A stretch of 64,000 nt of DNA from NCBI GenBank assembly GCA_964351025.1, contig CAYGLV010000003.1:1-64000 (forward strand). Direction: 5' to 3'. Positions 41,492 through 50,758 of this stretch are shown piece by piece (position 1 is the first letter of the stretch; each line of letters opens with the position of its first letter). The stretch is from CAYGLV01 sp964351025. GTDB lineage: Bacteria > Actinomycetota > Thermoleophilia > Gaiellales > Gaiellaceae. A model generated the notes under the pieces. The model saw nothing but the letters and a program-made list of their open reading frames with translations. It made no database searches and was not told the DNA's origin. The translations under genes were made by a program, and so were the position numbers.

Positions 41492-42680
41492 ACGGCTTGC
41501 CGATTGCGGCGGGAGGAACCGACCGCCCGATCACGCCGGCGACCGCGATCAGGGTGAGCGCGTACGGAAGAGAACGGAAGAGCACGGCGCCCGACTCCGA
41601 GTAGACGGGGAGGCGGTCGGCGAACGCACTCGAGAGGCCGAAGAGGACTGCCGCAGCCGCGGCGCCGAACGGTCGCCACTTCCCGAAGATCAGCGCTGCG
41701 AGGGCGATGAAGCCGCGGCCGGCCGTCATGTTCTGGTTGAACGACCCGACAAAGCCGATCGAGAGGTACGCGCCCCCGACTGCGGCCAGCACGCCGGAGA
41801 GCGTGACCGCGGCGTAGCGGGTCCTGTAGACGGAGATCCCGACCGTCTCGGCCGCCCGCGGGTGCTCGCCGACCGAGCGGATGCGCAGGCCGACGGGCGT
41901 CTTGAACATCACGAGCCACGAGATGAGGATCGTCGCCAGTCCGACCCAGATCAGGAGGTTGAGCTGCCCGATGATCGGTCCGACGAAGTACCAGTCCTTC
42001 AGGAACGACAAGTGGACGTCGGGAATGCGCGCGACGTCGGAGGGCGTCCCGGTTTCCTGGTAGATGTCGATGAAGAGGTAGCCGGTGATGCCGAGCGCGA
42101 GGAAGTTGACGGCGGTGCCACCCACGATCTGGTCGGCGCGCAGATGGATCGCGAAGAAGGCATGGATGAGCGCGAGCAACCCGCCGGCGGCTGCTGCAAT
42201 CGCGACGCCGCCCAGCCACGAGCCTGTCTTGTCGGCCCCCCAGATGCCGAAGAAGCAGCCCATCAGCATCATGCCTTCGAGGCCGATGTTCACCACGCCG
42301 CTGCGCTCCGAGAACATGCCGCCGATCGAGGCGAAGATGAGAGGCGTTGCGTAGCGCAGCATCGCCGCGAAGAGCGCCGACCACACGACAACGCCCTCGA
42401 GATTCGCCACGCCGGACTGGGTCGCGAGCAGTCCCAGCCCCGCACCGAGGACTCCGAAGGCAGCCGCTCCGGCGCCGAGCCGCTGGACGCCGCGGGTGAA
42501 CGCGAAGATGCCGAGCGCGACCGCAATGCCTCCGACGAGAATCGGCACCGCCGGAGCCCGCAGCATCACCGGCGGCGTCATCACCCACGCCGCGAGCAGC
42601 CCGAGCAGAACGCCGAGCCAGGCGGCGGCACGCGCACCGCGCGGGAGGCGCGCGAGGAAGGTCGTCCGCGCTCTGCTCAC
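41478..42680 (-). CDS. ABC nucleoside/sugar importer permease (second)
   Basis: A 400-residue permease of the BPD_transp_2 group with about ten helices. The conserved segment NIGLEGMMLMGCFFGI and GAYLSIGFVGSFNQNMTAGRGFIALAALIFGKWRP are hallmarks of YufQ/NupQ-like nucleoside importers. The start is GTG 42680, overlapping the preceding permease stop as GTGA; the longer frame upstream is out-of-frame sequence over the first permease. It pairs with the permease at 42677-43897 and the ATPase at 43894-45423. Confidence 0.92.
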   Translation of the reverse strand: MSRARTTFLARLPRGARAAAWLGVLLGLLAAWVMTPPVMLRAPAVPILVGGIAVALGIFAFTRGVQRLGAGAAAFGVLGAGLGLLATQSGVANLEGVVVWSALFAAMLRYATPLIFASIGGMFSERSGVVNIGLEGMMLMGCFFGIWGADKTGSWLGGVAIAAAAGGLLALIHAFFAIHLRADQIVGGTAVNFLALGITGYLFIDIYQETGTPSDVARIPDVHLSFLKDWYFVGPIIGQLNLLIWVGLATILISWLVMFKTPVGLRIRSVGEHPRAAETVGISVYRTRYAAVTLSGVLAAVGGAYLSIGFVGSFNQNMTAGRGFIALAALIFGKWRPFGAAAAAVLFGLSSAFADRLPVYSESGAVLFRSLPYALTLIAVAGVIGRSVPPAAIGKPYVKQ

Positions 42681-43897
42681 TCTGGGCCGGCCCGTCCGAG
42701 CCCGGCTTTCCGCCGCAGGCTCCACAAGTAGAGGATGAGGACGTCCGCGCCGACGAAGAGCACGACGAGCCCCTGGATCAGGAGCGTGAGATTGCTGGCC
42801 AGCTCGGGCCGGAAGATCTCGGGGTCGAGATTGCGCGTCGAGGTCCCGACCACGAGGCTCGCGAAGAGCATCGCAGCCAAGCCGGTGCCGATCGCCGTGT
42901 TGCGTCCGAGGAGTGCGACGGCAATTCCGATGAAGCCGACCGAGGAGACCTGGATGTCGTTGACGTTGAGGCGGAACTGCCAGCCGAGGATGTCGAGCGA
43001 CCCGGCCAGGCCGGCGAAGAGCCCGGAGATGGCCATCGCCAGGAAATAGTTCCGCGAGACCGAGATGCCGCCATAGCGGGCCGCCTCCGGATTGAAGCCG
43101 ACGGCGCGCACCTCGTAGCCGAGCGTCGTCCGGTTCAGCATCACCCAGAACACGACGAGGAAGCCCATGGCGACGAAGAGCCCGACGTGGAGGCCCTGGA
43201 GGATCGGATCGCCCCAGAAGACGTTCAGCTTCGCACCCTCGGCAACGTCGCTCGAGACGGGAACCCATGGCTGCGTGTCGTTCTGGAGCGGACCGCCGAG
43301 ACCGAAGAGGAAGATGCCCACCCAGACGGCGATCCAGTTGAGCATGATCGTCGTGATCACCTCATGGGCACCGACCGTGGCCTTCAGCAAGCCCGCGATA
43401 CCGCCGTAGAGGGCGCCCGAGACCGAGGCGGCGACGATCGCCAGGATGATGTGCAGCGCCGGTGTCAGCCCCTGGAACGACGAGCCGACCCAGACCGCGA
43501 CGATCGCGCCGACGAGGTACTGGCCCTGCCCGCCGATGTTGAAGAGGCCGCAGCGGAAGGCGAAGGCGACCGCAAGCCCGGCCAGGACGAGCGGGATCCA
43601 GATGATGAGCGTCTGCTGGAAGTTGAGCGCAGCCGTGCACGGGTCGGAGCAGGTCTCCCACGGCAGCAGCCAGTTGAGCCCGGACCCTTCAAAGATCGCC
43701 TTGTACGTCGTGAGCGGGTTCTTCCCCGTCGTCGCCACAACGACGAGACCGCCGACGAGGAAGGCGAAGATGACCGTGATCAACGGCGTGACGATCCCGC
43801 CCGCGCGCTGGAGTATCGCCAGCCGCGTCGCGGCCGCCGTGCCCGTCTCACCGCCGTTCTCGTCCGGGGGGCCTCCCACGGGCGCGACGTCGCTCAT
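42677..43897 (-). CDS. ABC nucleoside/sugar importer permease (first)
   Basis: A 406-residue permease, YufP/NupP-like, with a cytoplasmic N-terminus of about 35 residues and about ten helices. Diagnostic stretches are CGLFNIGGQGQYLVGAI, GGIAGLLKATVGAHEVITTI and MLNWIA. An extracytoplasmic loop with two cysteines (WETCSDPCTAALNF) follows the first helix and may form a disulfide. ATGA overlap with the ATPase stop shows tight coupling. Confidence 0.93.
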   Translation of the reverse strand: MSDVAPVGGPPDENGGETGTAAATRLAILQRAGGIVTPLITVIFAFLVGGLVVVATTGKNPLTTYKAIFEGSGLNWLLPWETCSDPCTAALNFQQTLIIWIPLVLAGLAVAFAFRCGLFNIGGQGQYLVGAIVAVWVGSSFQGLTPALHIILAIVAASVSGALYGGIAGLLKATVGAHEVITTIMLNWIAVWVGIFLFGLGGPLQNDTQPWVPVSSDVAEGAKLNVFWGDPILQGLHVGLFVAMGFLVVFWVMLNRTTLGYEVRAVGFNPEAARYGGISVSRNYFLAMAISGLFAGLAGSLDILGWQFRLNVNDIQVSSVGFIGIAVALLGRNTAIGTGLAAMLFASLVVGTSTRNLDPEIFRPELASNLTLLIQGLVVLFVGADVLILYLWSLRRKAGLGRAGPE

Positions 43898-45423
43898 GCC
43901 ACCGCCTCGCGCGGGCCGCCGCCGGTCATCGCGACGCCCACCTCCTCCTCGGAGACACCCGGGGCGAAGTCGGCCACGAGCTCGCCCTCGTAGATGACGA
44001 GGATGCGGTCGGCCAGCGAGAGGATCTCGTCCAGCTCGAGTGAGACGAGGAGAATCGCCCGGCCCTCGTTTCGCTCCTCGACGAGTCGTCGATGCACGAA
44101 CTCGATGGCGCCGACGTCGAGTCCTCGCGTGGGCTGCGCGGCGATCAGCACGCGCGGGTCGCGCGCAACCTCCCGGGCGACGATCACCTTCTGCTGGTTG
44201 CCGCCGGAGAGCGAGCTGGCGCGCGTCTGCGGGCCGCCTCCGCGGACGTCGAACTCCTTCAAGAGGCTCGCCGCGCGCGTGTCGAGGCGCTTCGGATAGA
44301 GCCACCCCCACCTGGAAGCCGGCGGGTAGCAGTAGTCGTGGAGAGCGATGTTCTCGGCCAGCGTGAAGTCGAGGACGAGGCCGCGGCGCTGGCGGTCCTC
44401 GGGGATGTGCCCCTGGCCGGCGTCGAGCATCTCGCGCGGCGTCGGGTTGCGGTGCTCCTTGCCGCCGACGACGACCTGCCCGCTCTCCGACCGGCGCAGG
44501 CCGGTGAGAGCGTCGATCAACTCCGTTTGCCCGTTCCCGTCCACGCCGGCGATGCCGAGGATCTCGCCGGCCCGCACTTCGAATGAGACGCCGCGCACCT
44601 TCTCGATCCCGCGGTCGTCGCGGACACGGAGGCCCTCGACCTGGAGGAGCGGGTCGCCGAGCTCGGCTGGTTGCTTGTCCACGCGCAGGAGCACCTCGCG
44701 TCCGACCATCAGGCGCGCCAGGCCCGCCTCGGTGGCGCCTTCGCCCGCAAGCGTCTCGACCCTCACGCCGCGGCGGAGCACCGTGATGCGGTCGGCGATC
44801 TCGAGCACCTCCTTCAGCTTGTGGCTGATGAAGACGATCGACTTCCCCTGTGCGGTCAGGCTGCGGATGATCTCGAACAGCTCCTTCGCCTCCTGCGGCG
44901 TCAGCACGGCGGTCGGCTCGTCGAGGATCAGGATGTCGGCGCCTCGGTAGAGCGCCTTCAGGATCTCGACCCGCTGCTGCATGCCGACGGTGATGTCCGC
45001 GACGAGATCGCGCGGGCCGACCGCGAGCCCGAAGCGTTCGGACAGCTCGAGCACACGCGCCTCCGCCACGGCGTGGTCGAGGAAGATCCCCTTCGTTCGG
45101 GGCTCCGTGGCGAGGACGATGTTCTCGGCCACCGTCATCACGGGGATGAGCATGAAGTGCTGGTGCACCATGCCGACGCCGTGCTCGATCGCCGCGCGCG
45201 GCGACCCGATCTGCACCGGCTTGCCGCCGATTCTGATCTCGCCCTCGTCGGGGTGGTAGAGGCCGTAGAGGACGTTCATCAGCGTCGACTTGCCGGCGCC
45301 GTTCTCGCCCAGGAGTGCGTGCACCTCTCCCTGCTTCAGATCGAAGCTGACGTTGTCGTTCGCCAGGATCCCGGGGAACCGCTTGACGATTCCCCGCATC
45401 TCGAGGACTGCCCGCTCGCTCAT
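43894..45423 (-). CDS. ABC importer ATP-binding protein (double nucleotide-binding domain)
   Basis: A 509-residue ATPase with two fused nucleotide-binding domains, as in simple-sugar and nucleoside importers. The first has Walker A GENGAGKST, signature VGMQQRVEI and Walker B ILILDEPT. In the second, the Walker A is degenerate (GVDGNGQTE) and the signature is LSGGNQQKVIVAR, the usual asymmetry. It would energise uptake of nucleosides delivered by the BMP proteins encoded upstream. Confidence 0.95.
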   Translation of the reverse strand: MSERAVLEMRGIVKRFPGILANDNVSFDLKQGEVHALLGENGAGKSTLMNVLYGLYHPDEGEIRIGGKPVQIGSPRAAIEHGVGMVHQHFMLIPVMTVAENIVLATEPRTKGIFLDHAVAEARVLELSERFGLAVGPRDLVADITVGMQQRVEILKALYRGADILILDEPTAVLTPQEAKELFEIIRSLTAQGKSIVFISHKLKEVLEIADRITVLRRGVRVETLAGEGATEAGLARLMVGREVLLRVDKQPAELGDPLLQVEGLRVRDDRGIEKVRGVSFEVRAGEILGIAGVDGNGQTELIDALTGLRRSESGQVVVGGKEHRNPTPREMLDAGQGHIPEDRQRRGLVLDFTLAENIALHDYCYPPASRWGWLYPKRLDTRAASLLKEFDVRGGGPQTRASSLSGGNQQKVIVAREVARDPRVLIAAQPTRGLDVGAIEFVHRRLVEERNEGRAILLVSLELDEILSLADRILVIYEGELVADFAPGVSEEEVGVAMTGGGPREAVA

Positions 45424-45463
45424 CGCTGGCGGATTCTACGGCGCCGACCGGTGGTGTCCGCAT

Positions 45464-46507
45464 TCATCGATCGGCGCGCAGAAGCTCGGGGATCTCCACG
45501 ACGCGTCCGGCTGCCAGCGCGGCCTGCACCTGTTTGACTCGCGCCACGAGCTCGGGAGCCACCAGAGGGTTGATCTTCCCGAGCCCGACACCGCCCGACG
45601 CGACGTCGAAGATCACGTCCTCACCGCCGGCGAAACGGCCATCGCGCGCCTCCTGGATGGTCAGGAAGACGGCGACGTCCGCGTTTTTCATCGCGCTCGT
45701 GAGGATGTGGGCGCCCAGGGAGAGCCGGTCGACGTCCACCCCGATCCCCCAGATACTCCGCTCCCTGGCCGCCTGGAGCGCTCCGCGGCCGCAGCGGCCG
45801 GCGACCGGAAAGACGACCCCGGCCCCCTGCGCGATCTGATCGAGGGCGAGCTCCTTGCACCGGGCGGGATCGCCGACTCCCCCGGTGTACGCGTTGAGCA
45901 GCTCGATCGCCGGGTTGGCCGCCCGGGCACCGGCATGGAAGCCGGCGATGTAACTGTCGACCTCAGGCGTCCGGCGGCCGCCGACGGAGCCGACGATCTG
46001 GCGAGCGGCAGCGGCCTCCTTGCTCACGAGCCCGGCGAGGTAGCCGACGAGATAGCCACCCTCCTCCTCGCGGAACATGAGACCGCGGACGTTCGCAGGC
46101 CGCGACGCGAGCGACTCGCGTGAGACGTCCATCGCCGCGAACAGAACGCCGGGGTGCCGGCGCGCCGCATCGTCTAGGGACTTCCTGGTCGTGCCCGCCG
46201 CGATCACGAGGTCGTAGCCTGCGCCCGCCGTGCGGGCGAGCACGCGCTCGTCGTCGGCGCCGTGTGCCAGCACGATGCGGCCCTCGACGCCCAGCTCTCG
46301 CACGGCGCGCTGAAGCCCCTGGCCGGACAGCACCTGGAGCTCGGTCGCCGGGCCGATCACCAGGGCGACCCGGATCGCCCGCGCCGCCGGTGGCTCGACA
46401 GCGGTCGGAGACGCGGCCGTCTCTCCGGCAGTCTGGCCACCACCTCCGCAGCCCGTGAGCGCGACGGCCGCGAGCGCGACCGCCGCAAGAGCCGTCCTGC
46501 CGGTCAT
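45464..46507 (-). CDS. BMP-family substrate-binding lipoprotein
   Basis: A 347-residue PnrA/BmpA-like periplasmic-binding-type lipoprotein. The signal ends in a lipobox VALTGC, so Cys18 should be lipidated. The mature part has RVALVIGPATELQVLSGQGL, a conserved FREEEGGYLVGYLAGL and VGSVGGRRTPEV. BMP proteins bind purine nucleosides. The usual first-domain motif with DxxFN is diverged here (the neighbour has GGLDDKSFN), suggesting a different ligand. The ATG at 46507 is chosen as it begins the signal peptide. Confidence 0.88.
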   Translation of the reverse strand: MTGRTALAAVALAAVALTGCGGGGQTAGETAASPTAVEPPAARAIRVALVIGPATELQVLSGQGLQRAVRELGVEGRIVLAHGADDERVLARTAGAGYDLVIAAGTTRKSLDDAARRHPGVLFAAMDVSRESLASRPANVRGLMFREEEGGYLVGYLAGLVSKEAAAARQIVGSVGGRRTPEVDSYIAGFHAGARAANPAIELLNAYTGGVGDPARCKELALDQIAQGAGVVFPVAGRCGRGALQAARERSIWGIGVDVDRLSLGAHILTSAMKNADVAVFLTIQEARDGRFAGGEDVIFDVASGGVGLGKINPLVAPELVARVKQVQAALAAGRVVEIPELLRADR

Positions 46508-46595
46508 CGTACGCCCGCTACCACGGGCACCATTCAAGCAGGCAGGCGATGGTGGGAGGCAGGCCAAGCGGCCCGCCTCCCACCATCGGAGTGTG

Positions 46596-47142
46596 CTACT
46601 TGACGGTGCGTGGGATCTCGCCGAGCTTGCCGGCCCTGATATCCGCGACGGTCGCGTCCAACAGCGCCTTCAGGCTCTCCGGCGCCTTCGCGCTGATCTC
46701 GCCGTAGCCGACGCCGTTGTTCGCCAGGTTGAACACGGTGTCGGTGCCGCCCTTGAACGTGCCGTCCTGCACCATCTGGGCGGTCGAGAAGACGGCGGTG
46801 TTAACCTTCTTCTGGGCGCTCGTGAGGACGTGCTTGCCGATGTAGCCCTGGTCGGCATCCACACCGATGCNNNNNNNNNNNNNNNNNNNNNNNNNNNNNN
46901 NNNNNNNNNNNNNNNNNNNNNNNNNNNNNNNNNNNNNNNNNNNNNNNNNNNNNNNNNNNNNNNNNNNNNNTGGCCAGCATGTTGAACGACTTGTCGTCCA
47001 GGCCACCGATGTCGGTGACGAGCGCGACCTTGATCGTCGCCTGCTTCTTGGCGGGTGCGGCCGAGCCGAGGCTCGTGACCGCGAGCGCTACCAGAGCCAC
47101 GAGCGTGACTCCGAGCAGCGCCGTGAGCTTGCTTTTCTTCAC
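46596..47142 (-). CDS. BMP-family substrate-binding protein (interrupted by a gap)
   Basis: The first gene of the importer operon. Visible are an N-terminal 57 residues with a Sec signal (MKKSKLTALLGVTLVALVAL) and the ligand motif VTDIGGLDDKSFN. After 100 N comes the C-terminal part (IGVDADQGYIGKHVLTSAQKK...LGEIPRTVK). There is no lipobox cysteine in the signal, unlike the second BMP gene, so the protein may be free. BMP proteins are usually about 330 residues; only about 150 are visible, so several hundred bases must be missing. Start GTG 47142 with GGAGGG 4 nt upstream. Confidence 0.85.
46871..46970. other. Assembly gap, 100 N
   Basis: Exactly 100 N inside the first BMP gene. From the family length the real missing segment is much longer than 100 bases, perhaps about 500-600. 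Confidence 0.95.
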
Positions 47143-47194
47143 TTGCCCTCCTTAGATGTCTATCCCCGTGTTACGACGCTTGATCTTGTCTCAA

Positions 47195-47219
47195 GTTGGC
47201 GCAGTTTTCCAGCGCCAAC
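47195..47219 (-). terminator. Hairpin between ftsK and the importer operon
   Basis: Exact 8-bp stem GTTGGCGC (47195-47202) with GCGCCAAC (47212-47219), 9-nt loop, between the ftsK stop and the BMP start. Only a weak T-rich stretch follows on the minus strand. Confidence 0.5.
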
Positions 47220-47253
47220 CGGCGCGCTCCGAACTCAGGGGCGCTCAAACGGC

Positions 47254-49425
47254 TCAGCCGGCCAGCACGCGTTCGAGGTCGTGCGCCTCGATCAGCACGC
47301 GCCGCGGCTTCGAGCCTTCATAGCCGGAGATGATCCCTCGGCGCTCGAGCATGTCGATCAGCCGGCCGGCCCGCGTGTAGCCGACACGAAGACGCCGCTG
47401 GATGAGCGAGACCGACGCAGTCTGAGTCTGCACGACGATCTCGATCGCCTTCTCGAGCAGCGGGTCCTCGTCGGGGTCAAACTCTCCGTCCCCGTCGTCG
47501 CCGACAGGGGACTCGGGTGCCTCCAGAAGGCTCTCATCGAGCTTCTGCGGCCTCTGCGCGCGGCATTGCTCCACGACGAGGGCGATCTCCTCCTCGCTCA
47601 CGTAGGCGCCCTGAAGGCGCTGGAGGCGTGAGGTGCCGAGCGGCTTGAAGAGCATGTCACCCTGCCCGAGCAGGCTTTCGGCGCCTGCCTGGTCGAGGAT
47701 CACGCGAGAGTCGGTCTGGCTCGAGACGGCGAATGCGATCCGCGAGGGCACGTTCGCCTTGATCATGCCGGTGATCACGTCCACCGACGGCCGCTGAGTC
47801 GCGAGCACGAGGTGGATCCCGACGGCGCGCGACTTCTGCGCCAGCCGGATCACGCAGTCCTCGACCGCCTGCGGGCTGATCATCATCAGATCGGCCAACT
47901 CGTCGATGACGACGAGCAGGTACGGCAACGGATCCTCGCCCCGGGCGCGGAAGGCCCGGTTCGCCTCGGACAGGTTGCGCGCGCGGACGAGCGAGAGTCG
48001 CACGTAGCGGCGCTCCATCTCGGCGACGACGTTCGTGAGAACGGCGCTTGCCTCTTTGGGGCTCGAGACGACCGGTGTCAGGAGGTGCGGGATCGACTCG
48101 TAGTAGCCGAGCTCGATCCGCTTGGGGTCGATCAGGATCATCCGCACCTCGTCCGGTGTCGCGCGCAGCAGGATCGAGGTCAGCATCGTGTTGATGCAGC
48201 CGGACTTTCCCGAGCCGGTCGTGCCGGCGATCAGGAGGTGAGGCATGCGTGCCAGATCGGTCCAGATCGCGTTGCCCGAGATGTCCTTGCCGAGCCAGAC
48301 CGCGAGCGGGCTGGCCGTTCCCGGAAGATCGTCGTAAACGTCGCCGAGCGTCACGAGCCTCGGCGCGAGGTTCGGCACCTCGACGCCGACCGCCTGCTTG
48401 CCGGGGATCGGAGCGAGGATCCGGATCTCGGTCGTCGCGAGCGCGTACGAGAGATCGTCCTTGAGCGCGGCGACCTTCGACACCTTCGTGCCGGGCGAGA
48501 GCTGGAGCTCGTAGCGCGTGACGCGCGGACCCGAGATCTGGCCCAGAATCGTCGCCTCCACCCCGAAGTGCGCGAGGGTCTCGACGAGCAGCCGGGCGAC
48601 CGCCTCGCCCGACTCCTTGCCGGCCGGGGTCGCCGGCGGAGCCGAACGGAGCAGGCCGCGGTCCGGCAGGCGGTACGGGACGTGGTCGCTGCCGAGCTCG
48701 AACAGGCGACCCGACTCGAGCGTCGTCTCGTCCTCCCCTTCGGGCAGCAGGAGCGAGGGCCGCTGGGTGCTCTCGCCGACGACGTCGGGAAAGTCGTGCA
48801 CGCCGTCCACGAGGGGCGCGTGATGAATGACAGGGATCCCGACGGGCTCGGGCAGCGGCGCGGTGGGACGCTCGTCGAGCGAGCGCCGTGCCGCCGTCCT
48901 GGCGCGCTTGACTGCGTGCCCCGAGCGGCGAAGGACTGCACCCACGGACGCGCCCGACAGGAGCAGCGTCCCCATGGCGACGGCAGTCACGCCCGCGAGC
49001 AGCGAGCCCGTGCCCCCGAGCAGCCGCGCGAGTCCGCCTCCGAGCCCCTCCCCGAGATAGCCACCATGGGCGGAGCCGAGGGCGACCATGAGCCCGGTGA
49101 GCGAGAGAACGAGGCCGACCCGGAAGGGCCGCACGTCGAGCAGCGCGCTCCGGAAGAGCATCAGGCCGCCGACACCCGCCAGCGCGAGGGGCACGACGTA
49201 CGCTGCGTCGCCGGCGACGGCGCGCAGCCCGTCGGCGACCTTCGTGCCGGCGAGGCCGCCGTCCCATCCAACCCAGAGCAATGAGGCGAGAAAGATCCCG
49301 AGCGCGGTGAGCCCGAGCCCGATCAGCTCGGGGCGGTGATGCCCGCGCGGCCGCTTGGCCTTGCGCTTCTTCACGCGGGCAGGCGTGCGCGGCTTGACGA
49401 GCCGCTTCTTCTTCCGGCCAGCCAT
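47254..49425 (-). CDS. ftsK: DNA translocase FtsK
   Basis: A septal ATPase that pumps chromosome ends apart and helps dimer resolution. The 723-residue protein has a basic N-terminus, four membrane helices (about 30-170), a short linker, then the motor with Walker A AGTTGSGKSGCIN and Walker B LLVVIDELADLMM, and the C-terminal gamma winged helix that reads polar DNA sequences (ASVSLIQRRLRVGYTRAGRLI). The linker is short compared with E. coli. Downstream is the nucleoside importer; in mycobacteria ftsK lies near rnj and dapA, as it does here. Confidence 0.97.
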   Translation of the reverse strand: MAGRKKKRLVKPRTPARVKKRKAKRPRGHHRPELIGLGLTALGIFLASLLWVGWDGGLAGTKVADGLRAVAGDAAYVVPLALAGVGGLMLFRSALLDVRPFRVGLVLSLTGLMVALGSAHGGYLGEGLGGGLARLLGGTGSLLAGVTAVAMGTLLLSGASVGAVLRRSGHAVKRARTAARRSLDERPTAPLPEPVGIPVIHHAPLVDGVHDFPDVVGESTQRPSLLLPEGEDETTLESGRLFELGSDHVPYRLPDRGLLRSAPPATPAGKESGEAVARLLVETLAHFGVEATILGQISGPRVTRYELQLSPGTKVSKVAALKDDLSYALATTEIRILAPIPGKQAVGVEVPNLAPRLVTLGDVYDDLPGTASPLAVWLGKDISGNAIWTDLARMPHLLIAGTTGSGKSGCINTMLTSILLRATPDEVRMILIDPKRIELGYYESIPHLLTPVVSSPKEASAVLTNVVAEMERRYVRLSLVRARNLSEANRAFRARGEDPLPYLLVVIDELADLMMISPQAVEDCVIRLAQKSRAVGIHLVLATQRPSVDVITGMIKANVPSRIAFAVSSQTDSRVILDQAGAESLLGQGDMLFKPLGTSRLQRLQGAYVSEEEIALVVEQCRAQRPQKLDESLLEAPESPVGDDGDGEFDPDEDPLLEKAIEIVVQTQTASVSLIQRRLRVGYTRAGRLIDMLERRGIISGYEGSKPRRVLIEAHDLERVLAG

Positions 49426-49454
49426 AGGGCAACTGCTTCTGCACCGCGCTTGCG

Positions 49455-49460
49455 TATCCT
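49455..49460 (+). promoter_or_regulatory. -10-like hexamer TATCCT before crcB
   Basis: TATCCT ends 6 nt before ATG 49467. No fluoride riboswitch can fit in the 41 bases between the divergent ftsK and crcB starts. Confidence 0.4.
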
Positions 49461-49466
49461 GCGCCC

Positions 49467-49841
49467 ATGCCGACCGCGCTTGCCGTCGCGTTCGCAGGCG
49501 CGCTCGGTGCGCTCGCCCGCTGGGGTCTCGACTCCTACCTCGACCGCCGCAGCGGCGACTTCCCGTGGGGGATCTTCGCCGTCAACGTCAGCGGCGCCTT
49601 CCTGCTCGGCGTCGCCGTCGAGCTGATGCGTGGGAGCCTGGAGACGGCGACGTGGTTCCGTACGGGGATCACCGTCGGCCTGCTCGGTGCCTATACGACG
49701 TTCTCCACGCTCTCGCTCGACAGCTACCGGCTGCTCGAGGAGGGCGAGATCGGCTTCGCTCTGCTGAACACCGTCGGGACACTCGCGGCCGGCCTGCTCG
49801 CGATCTGGCTCGGCATCCTCGCCGGCGACGCGCTCTCCTAG
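49467..49841 (+). CDS. crcB: Fluoride channel CrcB/Fluc
   Basis: A 124-residue four-helix membrane protein that exports fluoride as a dual-topology dimer. Motifs are FAGALGALARWGLDSYL, FAVNVSGAFLLGV and LGAYTTFSTLSLDS. Many actinobacteria carry two tandem crcB genes forming a heterodimer; only one is present, so a homodimer is expected. It shares a CTAG double stop with the nucleoside hydrolase gene. Confidence 0.93.
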   Translation: MPTALAVAFAGALGALARWGLDSYLDRRSGDFPWGIFAVNVSGAFLLGVAVELMRGSLETATWFRTGITVGLLGAYTTFSTLSLDSYRLLEEGEIGFALLNTVGTLAAGLLAIWLGILAGDALS

Positions 49842-50758
49842 CCGAGCGAGGCGATGCGCTCGCAGAGAAGCTCGAGAAACCGCTCCGCGTCGATGCCGAC
49901 CCCGACGTGCGCATTCGGCGCACGGCCCGTGCGGTTCCAGAGATCCACGACCGTCCGGCCGCGGCACAGAGACGACTCGCAGTCGATCTCGACGTTGCGG
50001 TGCAGGGTCTCGACAAGACCGGGCCAGAGGATGTGCGCGACGGCGACGGCGTCGTGGATCGGCGAGTCCTCCGTCCCGTAGGTCGCACGGTGGTAGAGCG
50101 AGAAGAAGTCGAAGAGCTCGGCCACGGCGCGACCGACGCTGCCCGACCCTCGGAGCCGCTCGGCATGCGCGCGCGTCAGCAGAGCTTTGTGCGTGACGTC
50201 GAGCCCGACCATCGTCACGTCGAGGCCGCTGCCGAAGACGCGCGCCGCGGCCTCCGGATCGGCCCAGATGTTGAACTCCGCCGCCGGGGTCACGTTGCCC
50301 TCGGCGATCGCGCCGCCCATCAGCACGATCCGGGAGATCCGCCCGGCGACATCGGGGTGGCGTGCGAGCAGGAGCGCGACGTTGGTGAGCGGCCCGACCG
50401 GAACGAGCACGGTTCCCGGGCGGATGCGCTCGGCCATGAAGTCGACCGCGTGCTGCGGCTCGGGAGCGCGGCTCGGCGGTGGCAGGTCGGGCCCGTCGAG
50501 GCCGCTCTCGCCGTGCACGTACGCGGCGACGAACCGCTCGCGCACGAGCGGCCGGTCGGCGCCGGCAGCCACCGGGATGTCGGCGCGGCCGGCGAGGTCG
50601 AGGACGCGGATCGCGTTCGCGGTCGTCTTGTCGAGCGTCTGGTTCCCGGAGACCGTGGTGACGCCGAGCAGCTCGAGCTCAGGACTCGCGAGGGCGAGCA
50701 GGAGTGCGATCGCGTCGTCGTGCCCGGGGTCGCAGTCGATGAGGACGGGTGTCGTCAC
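49838..50758 (-). CDS. Inosine/uridine-preferring nucleoside hydrolase
   Basis: Cleaves nucleosides to free base and ribose. The 306-residue protein has the calcium-site signature VLIDCDPGHDDAIALLLAL, GPLTNVALLL, VLMGGAI with AEFNIWADPEAA, and the late DSPIHDAVAVA holding the last aspartate. The start is GTG 50758, overlapping the ribokinase stop as GTGA. With the importer at 41-47 kb and ribokinase upstream it forms a route from nucleoside to ribose-5-phosphate. Confidence 0.93.
   Translation of the reverse strand: MTTPVLIDCDPGHDDAIALLLALASPELELLGVTTVSGNQTLDKTTANAIRVLDLAGRADIPVAAGADRPLVRERFVAAYVHGESGLDGPDLPPPSRAPEPQHAVDFMAERIRPGTVLVPVGPLTNVALLLARHPDVAGRISRIVLMGGAIAEGNVTPAAEFNIWADPEAAARVFGSGLDVTMVGLDVTHKALLTRAHAERLRGSGSVGRAVAELFDFFSLYHRATYGTEDSPIHDAVAVAHILWPGLVETLHRNVEIDCESSLCRGRTVVDLWNRTGRAPNAHVGVGIDAERFLELLCERIASLG

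Noticed and set aside
42677..45463. A 928-residue fusion of ATPase and permease
   Set aside because: The upstream part is an out-of-frame reading of the ATPase gene; the real permease starts at 43897 with an ATGA overlap.
47143..47253. Purine riboswitch ahead of the nucleoside importer
   Set aside because: Only a simple 8-bp hairpin is present; no three-way junction or conserved core bases.
49426..49466. Fluoride riboswitch ahead of crcB
   Set aside because: The gap is only 41 bases and is used by divergent starts, too short for the pseudoknot aptamer.
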